In this document: positions 47,357 to 58,889 of the stretch, in pieces
Layout: every line of letters begins with the position of its first letter
Position numbering within the stretch: position 1 is the stretch's first letter
NCBI GenBank assembly: GCA_013399855.1
Contig: VXAY01002919.1
Span: 656,903-720,902, forward strand
Source of the DNA: Oxyruncus cristatus
Taxonomy: Eukaryota > Chordata > Aves > Passeriformes > Cotingidae
Reading direction: 5' to 3'
Length of the DNA stretch: 64,000 nucleotides
Program-made: the position numbers and the translations under genes
The notes under the pieces: generated by a model
What the model was told of the DNA's origin: nothing
Databases searched by the model: none
The model's input: the letters and a program-made list of their open reading frames with translations, nothing else

Positions 47357-47735
47357 AGATCACAGAGTCATGAAGGTTGGAAAAGCCCTCTAGGATCATC
47401 GAGCCCAAGCATTAACCATCACTGCCGTGGTCACCCCTAACCCATGTCACCAGGTGCCACAGCTACACATCTTTTGAGCACTTCCAGGGATGGGGATCCC
47501 ACCACTGCCCTGGGCAACCTGTTCCAATGCCTGACGATCCTTTCAGGGAAGAAATTTTCACTACTATCTAATCTAAACCTCCCCTGGCACAACTTGAGGC
47601 CGTCTCCCCTTCTCCTGTACCTTATTCCCCGGGAGCAGAGCCCGACCCCCCCTGGCTCCACCCTCCTGTCAGGGAATTGGAGAGAACAAGAAGGTCCCCC
47701 CGAGCCTCCTTTTCTCCAGGCTAAACACACTCAAA
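47357..47735 (-). mobile_element. CR1 LINE 3' fragment, older subfamily
   Basis: Reversed tail AGATCACAGAGTCATGAAGG with GGAAAAGCCCTCTAGGATCA, then CCACTGCCCTGGGCAACCTG and CTATCTAATCTAAACCTCCC, ending in CCTTTTCTCCAGGCTAAAC. It belongs to the TTGGAAAAGACC subfamily, not the TTGGAAGGGACC one. Confidence 0.94.
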
Positions 47736-48191
47736 CATGTTTTCCACACTGGGAACAAGGTCAACATTTTTAAACTACTTTTTTTTTTTTTAACCAAACC
47801 TCTGAAATTCCCAAGTGTGTTACGAAGTGGTGGGGTCTGCACTACCTTTCTAATCTTCTGGGTTTATTATGGACACTTTACAGAAAGGCTGCCAAGTGCT
47901 GTTTGTTCCATTTCCTCAAAACCAATCATTTCAGGGCATCACACTCTACTTGGGCAGGGGACAGAAGTGGAGCAAGAGCAATACAGAGGGAGCAGACTCC
48001 AAGGAGAAGCTCAACTCTTTAGAGCTCTGTTGGAGACCAGATTTTCTTTGAAGCTCCCAAAGTATCCCACATTTCTGTGGTTGATCCATGTACAAGTACA
48101 TCAATCAGCAGTTTTTACCTTATTTCCTCCTATTTTGCCCATAAGCAAAATTTAGACCTGGAAATTTACCCCTGGTCCCCTCCCCCCCCCC
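47736..48191. other. Unannotated stretch before a gap
   Basis: T-rich run at about 47780-47791 and poly-C at 48182-48191 leading into the gap. No gene seen. Confidence 0.4.
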
Positions 48192-48271
48192 NNNNNNNNN
48201 NNNNNNNNNNNNNNNNNNNNNNNNNNNNNNNNNNNNNNNNNNNNNNNNNNNNNNNNNNNNNNNNNNNNNNN
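48192..48271. other. Assembly gap (80 N) inside poly-C
   Basis: Eighty N bases with C homopolymer on both sides. The missing bases are probably a C-rich simple repeat. Confidence 0.95.
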
Positions 48272-49766
48272 CCCCCCCATTAGGATGTTGGAGGAAATCA
48301 CTCGTTGTTCTACCAGCCTGATACTGATAAATCCTGCTTTATTCCCATGTTGAGTTCAGTCCATTGCTGCTCCTGAATTAGCATCTTACTCCTCTGACCT
48401 CTACCTGCTCGGGAAGAAGCAGCTCAAGTGCCCTCTAGTGTGGTTTTAGAACATCCAGTCCATGCTTTTCCCACTTTTTTGGTGCTAAATGAGCAGGTTT
48501 GTCTTTGTTTTGAAGCCTTTTTGTAGATCCATAGAACTGTAGGGCATAAGCCACTGAGTAAAAAAAGTATGACTGAAAAATTGATTATGATTGTGAATTT
48601 TTGTGAAATTGCTGATTGATAGTTATGGCTACTTTCACAGGTACATTACACCCTCTTATCCCCAAAATAGCAAAATTTACTGAACACATCTGAATTTTTC
48701 ATGTTTGTGAAGTGCTGCTGTTGTTGGAGTGTTTTTCTTAATATAAGTGGGTTTAGAGCACCACCATTCTAGGAAAAAAATTAAACTATGGTCCTTCTAC
48801 TTCCTTCTGCAGTTTCTTTTGCAAGCCCAAACTTCCCATATACATTTATCAAAGTCCAATTCATTTTTAAGTCATCCCCCCACCCCCCTTTTTAGTGGCC
48901 ACGATAAACATTTCCTGCGCTGCAGTGACTCTTACTTCTCTTACTTGAATTACTTTCCTCGCTGATTCAACCCTAAGAAATTTGGCCCCCTTTTAAAGCT
49001 ATTCACAGCCTGAATAATGAACGTGCTGAGATCATCTCGGAGCACATGTTTCTGGAAGCTTTCCTGGCCGGGCTGCACCGACTTTGAAATAAGCTTCCTG
49101 TTTTAGCTGATGCTTTTTTCCCTTCAGTCGTGTGCGCACCATGTGAGCGAACAGACCCGGGCACCAAATGGGTTTGTTTTTTTCCCCAAACTGAAGGTAG
49201 AAGTGGGGGCAGCACAGGCTGGGGACTGATACGGCTTCGGGAATCTTGCAGAGGAGTGGGATTCTCAGAGCTGACTTGAAGGAAATGCCTGATAAACAAA
49301 TACGTGTTTCTGGTGGTACCAACTGCCCGTCCACTTCAGCGGCAGCTGCCCTTAAATGCTTAAGGGAACAGCTGGAGAAACATAAGTGTAGGAACAGGGG
49401 CAGCACATCCCGAGTGTTGGCCTTCTGGAATTCAGGAATGCTTGTTTTAAGAAGAAGAAGAGGAGGAGGAAAAGAAAATTTGGAGTGAGAATAATAGAAA
49501 TAAAGGCGAGCCTGAGCTGTCCAGCTGCGGAATGATTTCAAAGGAAGGGTCCTGTCCTTTGGCTCGTTGTTTCACAAACACACTGAGGCACCAGAGCTGA
49601 GTCTCCCAAATTCTTCCCGGCAGTTCTCAGACGGTCATGAAACTCCAATACCTTTCCCCTTATTTTTTCCTAAACACTTAATCCTATTCCACTCTTAACA
49701 GCCTTTTCTATTACTCCTTAGACCTGGGAAAATGTAGAAGTCTATTTAAAACACTGGCAACTTCCC

Positions 49767-49767
<1 letters not shown>
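48272..49767. other. Unannotated intergenic stretch
   Basis: A purine-only run lies at about 49451-49475 (GAA/GAG units). No gene or transposon recognised. Confidence 0.4.
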
Positions 49768-49811
<44 letters not shown>

Positions 49812-49824
49812 CAGCAGCAGCAGC
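49768..49824. repeat. AGC/CAG trinucleotide repeat, 19 units
   Basis: Thirteen AGC units, one AGT interruption at 49807-49809, then five more AGC units. It lies in no recognisable gene. Tracts of this kind are length-unstable. Confidence 0.97.
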
Positions 49825-52022
49825 TGCGCTCGGATCAGCTCTCCCTGATGGAAATTTTCTCCTGTTGTACCCTTACAGTATCACACCATGAGCACACCAA
49901 TAGATTGCCTTCAGATTTTCCAGCCAGAAGCAGAAGAACAGTGCTCAGGGATGCATGTGGATGGAAGAGCAAATCAGATCCAGTCACGGCTGGAACAGGG
50001 ATCCAAATGAAACAGGACCAACCCAGTAAAGTATGTCCTGGTACTGCCACGATTTCCCTTTCCACCCTTGTAAATATTTTTCCACATATATAATTCATGA
50101 AATATTTCCAGCTATTTTAAGGTAACAGTCCCAATGAGTGTTTCTTACAGGGGTTAATAGGAATTGTGCTTCTTACAGGAGTTAATAGGAATTGGGGAAG
50201 GCAAGGAGGGTTACAAAGCTCAGTGAAGTTTGGTGTGCTTACCATACAATAAATAGTGGTGCTAGACGTGGGCAAATTTGACTTGAAAAAGGACATTTTC
50301 ATCTTGAGAAAACCAGTCCCTATTAACACCTGATTTCAGCCTTAAAATCAAAAGTACTTGAGTTTTCTACCCAGATACAGGAACAGTTAAAACCCTTTAT
50401 GAGCTGCCAAATACGTCTGAATTGGTCTGAGTAAGTTTGCTCTGGAAGGACATTTTGTACCTCTCTAACATGCAGTTACAGATACAAAGGCTTTGTATAA
50501 ATAGCACAAGAATAGCCCGGGATGCATGATTTTTAGAAGTTCCTCCTCTTCTCAGTTCCTCTGCTTTCTAGCAATTTTCCATGGAAGATGCATTGAAAAC
50601 TCAGCACTGTTTGTGTTCATTTGAGAAGCAACCATTCACACACCAGAATGAAGCTCGTTTTGTCCTTGCAGAGGAGTAACTCAAGGTAAAATTCAGAAAA
50701 AAAAAAACCTATTCAGACTCCTCAGTCGGTGCCTGAGATTCTGTTCCTGAGCAACAGCTCATCTTGCAGGGACAGACTTACATTTAATTGGTGCTGAGAC
50801 TCTGGGCCACGAAGTTCCTTCAGTATTGGTGGTGCACGTGAAGAAGCTGAGTTAAAACCATTGAATTCAATGTGCAGCCCAGCAAAGAAATTAATGTTGG
50901 GAGTGAGGAGGAGGAGGACAAGGGCACTGCTGCTGCCAGTCTAACTCGAGTCACACTGTTGGAAGAGGAGCCATTCCCATCATGGAGCTGCAAAACAGAT
51001 TAAATAGCGGAGAAATCTTCCCAAAAAAATTAATAAAATTGTTTGCTGTAAACTCGTTGGATTGATGATTTCTTGGAACAGAAACCAAAACTTCTCTCAG
51101 ATAGCTGAATGCTGTGTCCAAATATTCTTCTGATAGAACACAGGCAGAGTTCTTCTGTGCCAAGAGAAAATCACATTTCATAGTAAGGGTACAGCAGGCA
51201 GCTTGGTGGTGCCCCAGATATAACATTAACCAAATGTTAATAATGCTGTAGCTTCTTAACCCCAAAATACTATTTATCTGTTTGTTTTAAAAGCTGTCTT
51301 TCTTGATGGAAAGCCATCGAGCACGCAGGGAAATAGGAAAATAAATGGGTTTACTAGACTTTTTTCAGCTCCCTTGTTTTCTTCTGTTTAACCAACAAAC
51401 AAATTGACATTCTTGAAGACCATAAATGTGTTCAGATTGCCTTTTGTCTTGGGTTTTAGTGAGCGTTTCTCTGTGACACCGAGCACCTGCTACAGTTTAT
51501 ACATCACCTGTTGCTGCTGTCTTTGTATGTAAACTTGAAAGAATGTCTAAACCTCCCTCAATTCACAGCTGTTCTGTGGAAGCAGACACTTCTCTTTAAG
51601 GATCTCTGGTGCCTGTTGGGTACCCCATCCACCATCACAACGAGATGCCAACCCTGCAAGTGCCACTCAACCCCTGCTGTCAGTGAAATCTTCACCTCCT
51701 GCCAGCAAGAGGCAGATCTGAACTGCAGCCAGACTCTGCTGGTGGGAGCACGCCAGGCAGTGCCTCCCTCCCTGCTGCCTCCCCAGGAGCTGACCTGACT
51801 CACAGACCTCACTGGTGGAGCTGGATTTTCTCATCATGTTACAAATGGTCCCTGATGTCAGGAAAGTGAAAGGCAGGGAATACGTGGCACGTTTCACCAC
51901 TCGCTTCTCTGATTTCACATTCCAGCCGTGATGCATTTCTGAAGGACCACAGAAATGTGCAGTTTAAAACCTGTCTAGTAAACTTCCTTGATCCTGAGGC
52001 ATAAGCTTTGAATTTGAGTAAC
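49825..52022. other. Unannotated intergenic stretch
   Basis: Holds a 28-bp tandem duplication (50142-50197). No gene, RNA gene or transposon recognised. Confidence 0.4.
50142..50197. repeat. 28-bp tandem duplication
   Basis: Two near-identical copies beginning TTCTTACAGG (50142-50169 and 50170-50197), each with GTTAATAGGAATTG. The copies differ at a few bases. Confidence 0.9.
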
Positions 52023-52048
52023 TTTTTTTTTTTTTTTTTTTTTTTTTT
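52023..52048. repeat. Poly-T run (26 T)
   Basis: Uninterrupted T homopolymer. It could be the poly-A tail of a minus-strand retroposon, but nothing recognisable lies next to it. Confidence 0.95.
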
Positions 52049-52340
52049 CCACTGCCCTTTGGAGCAGTTTCCTTTTCCTACTTGGCTCAAACAATTTTCA
52101 AGTCAGGACGGCAGCAACGGCATGTTCCCTCCTGTGATGCAGATTGTGAGTCAGGGCCTTTGGGACCTCTGCTGACTGCATGAAATTCCACGTGCCTCCA
52201 GGGGATTGCCCCAGGGGTATTCCTGGAATGGCTGGAAATGCCTGGAGTGCCACAAAGCACCCTGAGTTTCTGCTGTTGAGACACAGTACAGGAGCCCTGC
52301 TACTTTCCAGGCTACGAGGAGAGTTGCACCCCCTGCCCTA

Positions 52341-52370
52341 GATCACAGAATCATCAAGGTTGGAAAAGAT
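52341..52370 (-). mobile_element. CR1 tail remnant (about 30 bp)
   Basis: GATCACAGAATCATCAAGG plus TTGGAAAAGATG matches the reversed CR1 3' end and nothing further, so the insertion was extremely truncated or later deleted. Confidence 0.7.
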
Positions 52371-53510
52371 GATGGAATACAGCTCAGAGATTAGCAGAGC
52401 ATTTTAATAGGTTTTCTGTAATAAACAGCCCAGACCACTATGAAATAAGTCATTCTTAGACCATTTTATATGTGCTAGATTTTAATTGCCTAAAGAGAAC
52501 AACAGATTATATATGGGAGTAAACCACAGGACTGAGCTATGACAAGTACTCAAGAACTTACAGTTCTGGGATTACTCCAGCAGCCCAATCTCTGCAGAAA
52601 ACCTCCACTTCACACAGGTTGTGATATGTGTCTCACAGACCTGTGAAAGCATCCTGAGCCCAGAGTCAAGGAGCACAGAAAAGTTCTGGGCAAACAGCCT
52701 TTTCCTCTGCCACTGGGCATCGAGGCCAGGGAGCACTGGCAGTAACTCAGGTGTTCAGTCTGTAAGAACCAGGGTTATAATGTCAGTCCCTCACACTGAG
52801 AAGTCTGCAAATACAGGAGAAAAGTCCACGTGCAAGTAGGGACCCAATTCTGGGAGTTGGTCACACTGAAATCCACAGTGGAGATTCTTTGGCCTGGGCC
52901 AAATAAGTTTATCCCCGTCCAGCTGTCCCAGACCCCCTGTGACTCATCATGGAATGAGTTCCATACCTCATTTTCCATGCTATTTCATGATCCAAACGGT
53001 CAGATTAGCTCAAAACAACCTCAGCCATCATACAGAGCAGAAGAATTTCTTCTAATTAAACCCTGAGCAACAGTTTTGATAACCTGTTTTTCCTTAGTGT
53101 TTTTCACAGTTTGACAGATCATGTTGTTATCCTCTAGGCCAGGTTTCCTGGGAAACAAAGCATCTCCTTACTTTTATAATCCTTCCAGGGAAACGAAGCC
53201 AAATTAAAACATTTCGTGAGCGTTCATTACATTTTATCAGAGATGGTTCATGGACACATCAACGTCAACTGCACAGAATGTGCTACTGCTTAATGGGGAG
53301 CAGAAACAACTAAACTTGCTTTTTCTGAGTCTACTTCATGTCCAGGGGCAAAATTACTCAGGGATAAAGGTTCCTCTCTGGGCAGCACAGTGTTTCGGCC
53401 CAAGTCCAGGACACTCCACTGCTGAGAACTGGATGTTGCTGTGGCAGAAATGTGTGAAAAAGGCCCTTCACGTGCACATCAACTCCAGCTCCTACATCTG
53501 TGATTCATCA
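52371..53510. other. Unannotated intergenic stretch
   Basis: No gene or transposon recognised. Confidence 0.4.
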
Positions 53511-54060
53511 GAGAATCACAGAATGGGTTGGGAACTTAAAGCTCATCCCTTTCCACCCCCTGCCATGGGAAGGGACACCTTCCACCAGCCCAGGTTGCTC
53601 CAAGCCCTGTCCAACCTGGTCTTGGACACTTCCAGGGATCCAGGGGCAGCCACAGCTTGTCTGGGCAACCTGTGCCAGGGCCTCCCCACCCTCACAGAGG
53701 AAAATTTCTTCCTAATATCCAACCTAAACCTACTCTCAGTTTGAAGAGTAGGTTTGTCCTGTTACTCCAGGCCCTTCTAAATAGTCTTCCCATGTTTCTT
53801 TTCAGCTCCCTTCAGGTACTGAAAGGCCATGCAGTTGGATCACCCTGAAGCTTCTCCTCTCCAGGCTGAACAATCCCAGTTCTCTCAGCCTTTCCTCCCA
53901 GCAGGGCTGCTCCATCCCTCTGATCATCTTGGTGGTCCCCTTTGGACTCGCTCCAACAGCTCCGCATCCTTCCTGTGCTGGGCCCCCGGAGCTGGAGGCA
54001 GCTCTGCATGTGGGGTCTCACCTGAGGGGGCAGAGGGGCAGAATCACCTCCCTGGATTGT
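53511..54060 (-). mobile_element. Long CR1 LINE fragment (about 550 bp)
   Basis: Reversed tail AGAGAATCACAGAATGGGTT, then the 3' blocks, then further-5' CR1 sequence: CTTCTCCTCTCCAGGCTGAA, CCTTTGGACTCGCTCCAACA and GGGTCTCACCTGAGGGGGCA. One of the longest copies in the window. Confidence 0.92.
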
Positions 54061-54759
54061 GCCTGCCGCAGAAATCACGTCATTTACAGGATCCTGGGGT
54101 ATTACACCCCTTGCGATGCTTTTTCTGAGAAGCAGCTTTCAGAGATAGGCCAGGATTTGAGCACAGCAAATTCTGGACGGTCCTAAAAGGAGAAAACCAG
54201 CCCCGTGCAGTTGTCAGGGCATCCAACCAGTTCGCAACAGCCGCGGATAAGCCCAGCAGAGTGATCTTGCGTGCAAGTGCCTGATGCAAAGCAAGTAAAT
54301 ATATTTTAAAAATAAATTAAAAAGCATGGAAGGAAACAAAGGAGCAGACTATTTGACCAGACAGTTGGACAAGCACAGTCCCTTCTGACCTCCTTTGTAT
54401 TCCAGGGAGCAATTCCTGAGCTGCATTCTGAGACAGAGGCAGGGTTGCCAGGCCCAGCATTCCGGCAATTACTCAGTGGAAATGGAAACAGCAACACAGA
54501 TGCCAAAGGTATGATGCAAATTTCATTGTCCCTGTAAGAATGGGAGTCCAGTGTGGGTTTGGGGCTGTTTGCTTGGAATTTAAAATCACTTGTAGGCCCA
54601 CGGAAACTAAACATATAAATCAGGGAATAAGATTTTTTTTTTTTAAGGGAGCTCCTCCTCATTCCCTGGCTGATGCTTCCCTGAAGAGGAATCTGATCTT
54701 GAACCTTGAATGGGGAATTTGAGGTTATCATGCACAGAAGCAGCTGAGAAGCAGGAAGC
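54061..54759. other. Unannotated intergenic stretch
   Basis: A T run lies at about 54632-54644. No gene recognised. Confidence 0.4.
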
Positions 54760-55018
54760 AGGTAGGACAAGAGGGAATGGCTTTAAACTGCCAGAGGCCA
54801 GGGTTAGATTGGATATCAGGGGTAAATTCTTCCCTGTGAGGGTGGTGGGGAGGCCCTGGCACAGGTTGCCCAGAGAAGCTGTGGCTGCCCCATCCCTGGA
54901 AGTGTCCAAGGCCAGGTTGGACGGGGCTTGGAGCAACCTGGGCTGGTGGAAGGAGAGCAACTGGATGATCTTTAAGGTCCCTTCCAGCCCAAACCACTCT
55001 ATAATGTTATTCTGTGAA
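54760..55018 (+). mobile_element. CR1 LINE 3' fragment
   Basis: GGTAGGACAAGAGGGAATGG, GGTTAGATTGGATATCAGGG and TTGCCCAGAGAAGCTGTGG, with the tail ATAATGTTATTCTGTGAATT. It lies opposite in orientation to the long copy 700 bp upstream. Confidence 0.94.
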
Positions 55019-55984
55019 TTCTAAACAATCCTCTGCAGAGCTAAGAAACACACACAGGAGTTTTGCTGTTCATAAAGCATAAAACTGGGAAAACTGTAGG
55101 TTTTAAACCACTTAGAAAACAGTCAAACACCACAAGTTAAAAACAATATTGTGCTCTCCTGATCTCTAGAAGGTTGATGAGTTACCAGAGAACCATTTGG
55201 AAGACAAAAAAAACAGAGGAGGTCAGACCTGAAGGAGAATGGTAAAGTTTAGATCTGAACAGACACATCTTAAATATTTTAATTCTCAAATCAGTTTAGG
55301 GATGATCTTTATGGGAATAAAAACTCGTGCTTTCTTGTAGTGATTGAAATTAAGCAGCACTTGCTGAACCAAGGACAGTTTCTTATCCATCTGTCATTAC
55401 AAATACAGGTAATTCCATATAGTTCAGCAGTATCTGAATACCTACTGCTACAGTTGGATAACACTTCCTTCAAAAGGTTCCCAGCCTGGTCTGCAATGGG
55501 AAAATAACCAAAAGCAAACAGTTTTTCTCCCAGGACCTGCATAATTGTAAATCTAACTGTAAAGAAGTTTCCAAGCTGAAAACTGTTGCAAATATCCATA
55601 TGCTTGTTTCATCTAAGATATAATGTGTAAGAACCTCGAGGGGGAAAGGACACTTTGCTAATAGAAGGGTCTTAAAGATATAAAGCAATAAAATCCATGG
55701 ATTTTGAAGCTAGACATGTTCAAGTATGGAAATGACACTTTTCCCAGCAAACACAACTAACTAGCACAGCTCATAGAATAATGTTGTGAATGGTGTACAC
55801 ATGAAATTTCCCTTCACAATTCGATAACCCTATTGACAAAAATGTTATTAATTTCTTCTTTCCTTTATTATTCTGATTTGTTCCAAATAGCCTATGAAAT
55901 GAAAATATGAATCACCTTTGTGCTCTTCCCCAAAAATCTCTTCAATGGATCGACAACCTGGGAATCAGAGATATGACTGCAATA
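55019..55984. other. Unannotated intergenic stretch
   Basis: AT-rich, no gene or repeat unit recognised. Confidence 0.4.
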
Positions 55985-56171
55985 AGTGCCGGGGCTGCAG
56001 AGCCGTTGATTAGCAGGGAGAAGCAGAGAAACGAGGTGGGATGAGGCAGGTCGGTGTTTCCCGAGCGATAAACGCTCCGCGCTGGAGGCAAAAGCCGCGT
56101 CTCTGCAATGCGGGGCCGCCGCCACCAGAGCGAGCTGCCGCCCGCGGAACGGGAGGGACCGGCCGGGAATC
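55985..56171. promoter_or_regulatory. Small CpG-rich patch
   Basis: CpG-dense segment (for example TAAACGCTCCGCGCTGGAGG and GGGGCCGCCGCCACCAGAGC) about 2.7 kb before TSPAN2 exon 1. It ends where a CR1 copy begins. It could be a distal TSPAN2 element or the remainder of a larger island split by the insertion. Confidence 0.3.
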
Positions 56172-56811
56172 CTCATGGAATCCTGGAATATCCTGGGCTG
56201 GATCATCCAGTCCAACTCCTGGCCCTGCACAGGACAACCCCAAAATCCCACCTGAGACTGTAGTCCAAACCCTCCGGGAGCTCTGGCAGCCTTGGGGCCG
56301 TGCCCACTGCCCTGGGGAGCCTGGTCAGTGCCAACCACCCTCTGGGGGAAGAACCTTTCCCCAATATCCGAACTAAAACTCCCCTGGCACAGCTCCAGCC
56401 ATTCCCTCAGGTCCTGTCACTGCTCACAGAGAGCAGAGATCAGTGCTCCCCTCCACTGCCCCCCATGAGGAAGCTGCAAACCCTGATGAGCTCTGACCTC
56501 AGGCTCCTTTTCTCCAGGCTGAATAAAACAAGTGACCTCAGCCGCTCCTCATATCCTTCCACTCCAGACCCTTCACCATCCTCGTGTCCTCCTTTGGACA
56601 CTCTCTAAGAGCTTTACATCCTTCTTATATTGTGGCACCCAAGCTGCCCCCAGGACTCGAGGTGAGGCCACCCCAGGTCAGAGCAGAGCGGGACAATCCC
56701 CTCCCTTGCCCGGCCAGCGATGCTGGACCTGATGCCCCCCAGGACACGGTGGCCTTTTTGGGCTGCCAGGGCACTGCTGACTCAGATTCAACCTGCCATC
56801 AACAAGGACAG
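56172..56811 (-). mobile_element. Long CR1 fragment, outer element, left part
   Basis: Reversed tail (TCATGGAATCCTGGAATATC, CATCCAGTCCAACTCCTGGC), then the CCCTGGGGAGCCTGGTCAGT and CAGGCTCCTTTTCTCCAGGC blocks, then CTCGAGGTGAGGCCACCCCA, CCCCAGGACACGGTGGCC and CAACCTGCCATCAACAAGG. It breaks off where a plus-strand CR1 begins and appears to resume after it. Confidence 0.92.
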
Positions 56812-57327
56812 CCTCACCTTGAATATTGTGGCAGTTTTGGTCACCACAATATGAGAAAGATATCGAGCCATCAGGGACCATCCAAAGGAGGGCAATGAAC
56901 ATGGGGAAGGGCCTTGATTTGAAGCCATGTGAGGACACTGAGGGCACTTGGTGTGTTCAGCTGGAGGAGACTGAGGGGAGACCTCACTGCAGTCACAACT
57001 TCCTTAGGAGGGGCAGAGGAGGGGCAGGCACTGAGCTGTGCTCTGGGGGACCAGAGACAGAACCAGGGGAGTGGCCTGGCGTTGTGTCAGGGAAGTTTAG
57101 GCTGGATCTTAGAAAAAGGTTCTTTCCCCAGAGGGTTGTTGGACACTGGAACAGGCTCCCCAGGGCAGTGGTCACAGCACCAAGGCTGCCAGAACTCAAG
57201 GAGCATTTGGATGATACTCTCAGGCACCTGCTGTGACTCTTGGGGATGGGCCTGTGCAGGGCCAGGAGCTGGACTCGATGATCCTTGTGGGTCCCTCCCA
57301 ACTCTGCATATTCCGTGATACTGTGAA
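56812..57327 (+). mobile_element. CR1 fragment nested in an older CR1
   Basis: Plus-strand CR1 from ACCTTGAATATTGTGGCAG and CATCAGGGACCATCCAAAGG through GGAACAGGCTCCCCAGGGCA to the 3' end GAGCTGGACTCGATGATCCT and TCCGTGATACTGTGAAG. It interrupts a minus-strand CR1 that continues on both sides. Confidence 0.9.
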
Positions 57328-57450
57328 GTTGTTTATGAAGACACTGAAGAGCACTGGCCCTAAAGTGGAGCCGTGCAGAACCCCACCGGTGACTTTTTGC
57401 CCAGCCTGATGTAACCCCTGTGCCCTGGGCACCCGAACCTGTGTGACCTC
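57328..57450 (-). mobile_element. Outer CR1 element, right part
   Basis: TTTATGAAGACACTGAAGAG, GGCCCTAAAGTGGAGCCGTG and AACCCCACCGGTGAC match reversed CR1 sequence lying further 5' in the element than the end of the left part. Roughly 200-300 bp of element expected between the two parts is missing, so a deletion accompanied or followed the nested insertion. Confidence 0.75.
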
Positions 57451-58520
57451 TGGGGCAGCGCAGGAGGAAGGGGTGAAGGGCCTCCCAGAGATGCCAAGAA
57501 CCAGGTGCTGAAAAGCAGCACATTGGAATTCATTCACTGCAAGAGTTACGTGTGAAGGAGACCTACTGCTTACGAAAGCTGAACGCTCCATTCCTAAACT
57601 TTTAGATAAAATTGGCATGAAGACTACCAGGGAAGCCTGACTTTTTCGAAACCTGTGTTGCCATCATAATCCAACGCAAAACTGCTCTCTGGTTTTTTCA
57701 CTGCTTCAAATCTAGCAGGGGATAGTGAAGTCTTTTGCTGCTTGTTTGATGTGTCTCGTTGTCACAAAGTTATTTTGTCTGTTCAAATGCATTCACGTTT
57801 CTGTTATTTTCAGAAGGGATCAGGGTCGACACCATTTGCATCACTGAGGCAAAAAAGGGAAATCGTAAGTTTTTACTTTGAGTCATAAGGTAGGTAGAAA
57901 GTTTCTCTTAAAAAACCCTACTAATAAAGTGTATTTCGTTACAAATGAAACGAGAGATTCTTAATTAAAGTCTGCCACTGCAATTCAAATGAACTATTTG
58001 GGATGATTTTCCCAAAATGCTGCCAGGCTTTAACGCAGCTGAAAATAAACAGCAAAGTGAGTGAAAATGGAAACCACCTCCAACATCCTTTGGTGTTTCT
58101 GCATCATTAGATGGTTGTAATTTGAAATAACAACAGCAAGCACCTTTTCCTACACCTTTCTGCGTGGTTTCCATACACATCTTGGGGAAAATTGATTGTA
58201 AATGTGAGAACAACATGAATAGGTAACACTGTGGAGTTACTAAAGCAGGAAATAAGTACTTTGTTAATTAAATATTGGGAGGCAATGTTTAACACAGAAA
58301 CCCTACGGTTTCCACAGACTCAGCCCTACCTTGTGCTCTTCTGTCAAAGCCCCGCGGGCAGCTTTGGACTCAGAGTTCCCGAAGACTCTGAAGGAAAACA
58401 GCAGCTGGAAAAAAAAAACCAAAAAAAAACCACACCAGGAGAAAGCTATAAGGTTTTGATGGCAGAGTCAGCATTTTGGGTCAAATCTAGAGAACAGGGT
58501 GATTGGAAAATTAACTTCAG
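57451..58520. other. TSPAN2 upstream flank, CR1-free
   Basis: No gene. A-rich segments lie at about 58409-58431. AT-rich up to the TSPAN2 CpG island. Confidence 0.45.
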
Positions 58521-58713
58521 GGGCCCTTAGTTTACGGGCGTGAGGTAATCTTAAGGAGAGCGGGCATCAACCCCTCGGTGCCGCCTGCGGTTCCGCGGGC
58601 AGCATCCGCAACGTTTTGAGCGCCACTTGCCGCGCTGGGACACGCACGGGATGCCCGGAGGGACCCGACGAGCCCGACGGGCGGAGCCCCGGGGGACCCC
58701 CCCCGCCCCCCCG

Positions 58714-58739
58714 NNNNNNNNNNNNNNNNNNNNNNNNNN
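58714..58739. other. Assembly gap (26 N) in the TSPAN2 promoter
   Basis: Twenty-six N bases next to a C-rich run, about 80 bp before the TSPAN2 start codon. Probably unsequenced GC-rich DNA. Confidence 0.95.
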
Positions 58740-58820
58740 CCGCACCTGCCCCCGGTGCCGCCCCGCCGGCGAGTCGGGGCCGAGCCGCCTCGGGAGCTGC
58801 TGCCGGAGCCGGCGCCCGCC

Positions 58821-58889
58821 ATGGGCGCGGGGCGCGGGGGGATGCGCTGCATCAAGATCCTGCTCTTCATCTTCAACCTGACCTTCTGG
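58821..58889 (+). CDS. TSPAN2: Tetraspanin-2, coding exon 1 (residues 1-23)
   Basis: TSPAN2 is a four-transmembrane tetraspanin that organises membrane microdomains and is linked to oligodendrocytes and myelin. This exon gives the cytoplasmic N-terminus and the first half of transmembrane helix 1. The start MGAGRGGMRCIKILLFIFNL aligns with the mammalian start, which shares the RGG.RCIK and FNL.FW pattern. C10 is a likely palmitoylation site and N19 is the conserved polar residue of helix 1. The ATG has a near-perfect Kozak context (CGCCATGG). The donor CTTCTGG|GTGAGC ends the exon in phase 0 after W23, the same junction as in mammals (FW|LAG). Confidence 0.93.

Larger units (their letters stand above)
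30266..58524. other. NGF-TSPAN2 intergenic interval
   Basis: About 28 kb separates the NGF poly(A) site from the TSPAN2 promoter. It carries about a dozen CR1 fragments and several simple repeats but no supportable gene. NGF and TSPAN2 are also adjacent and same-strand in mammals, so a missing gene between them is not expected. Confidence 0.6.

Noticed and set aside
53511..54186. Open frames in the long CR1 copy at 53.5-54.1 kb
   Set aside because: They come from antisense or 3' untranslated CR1 sequence, not from the reverse transcriptase frame.
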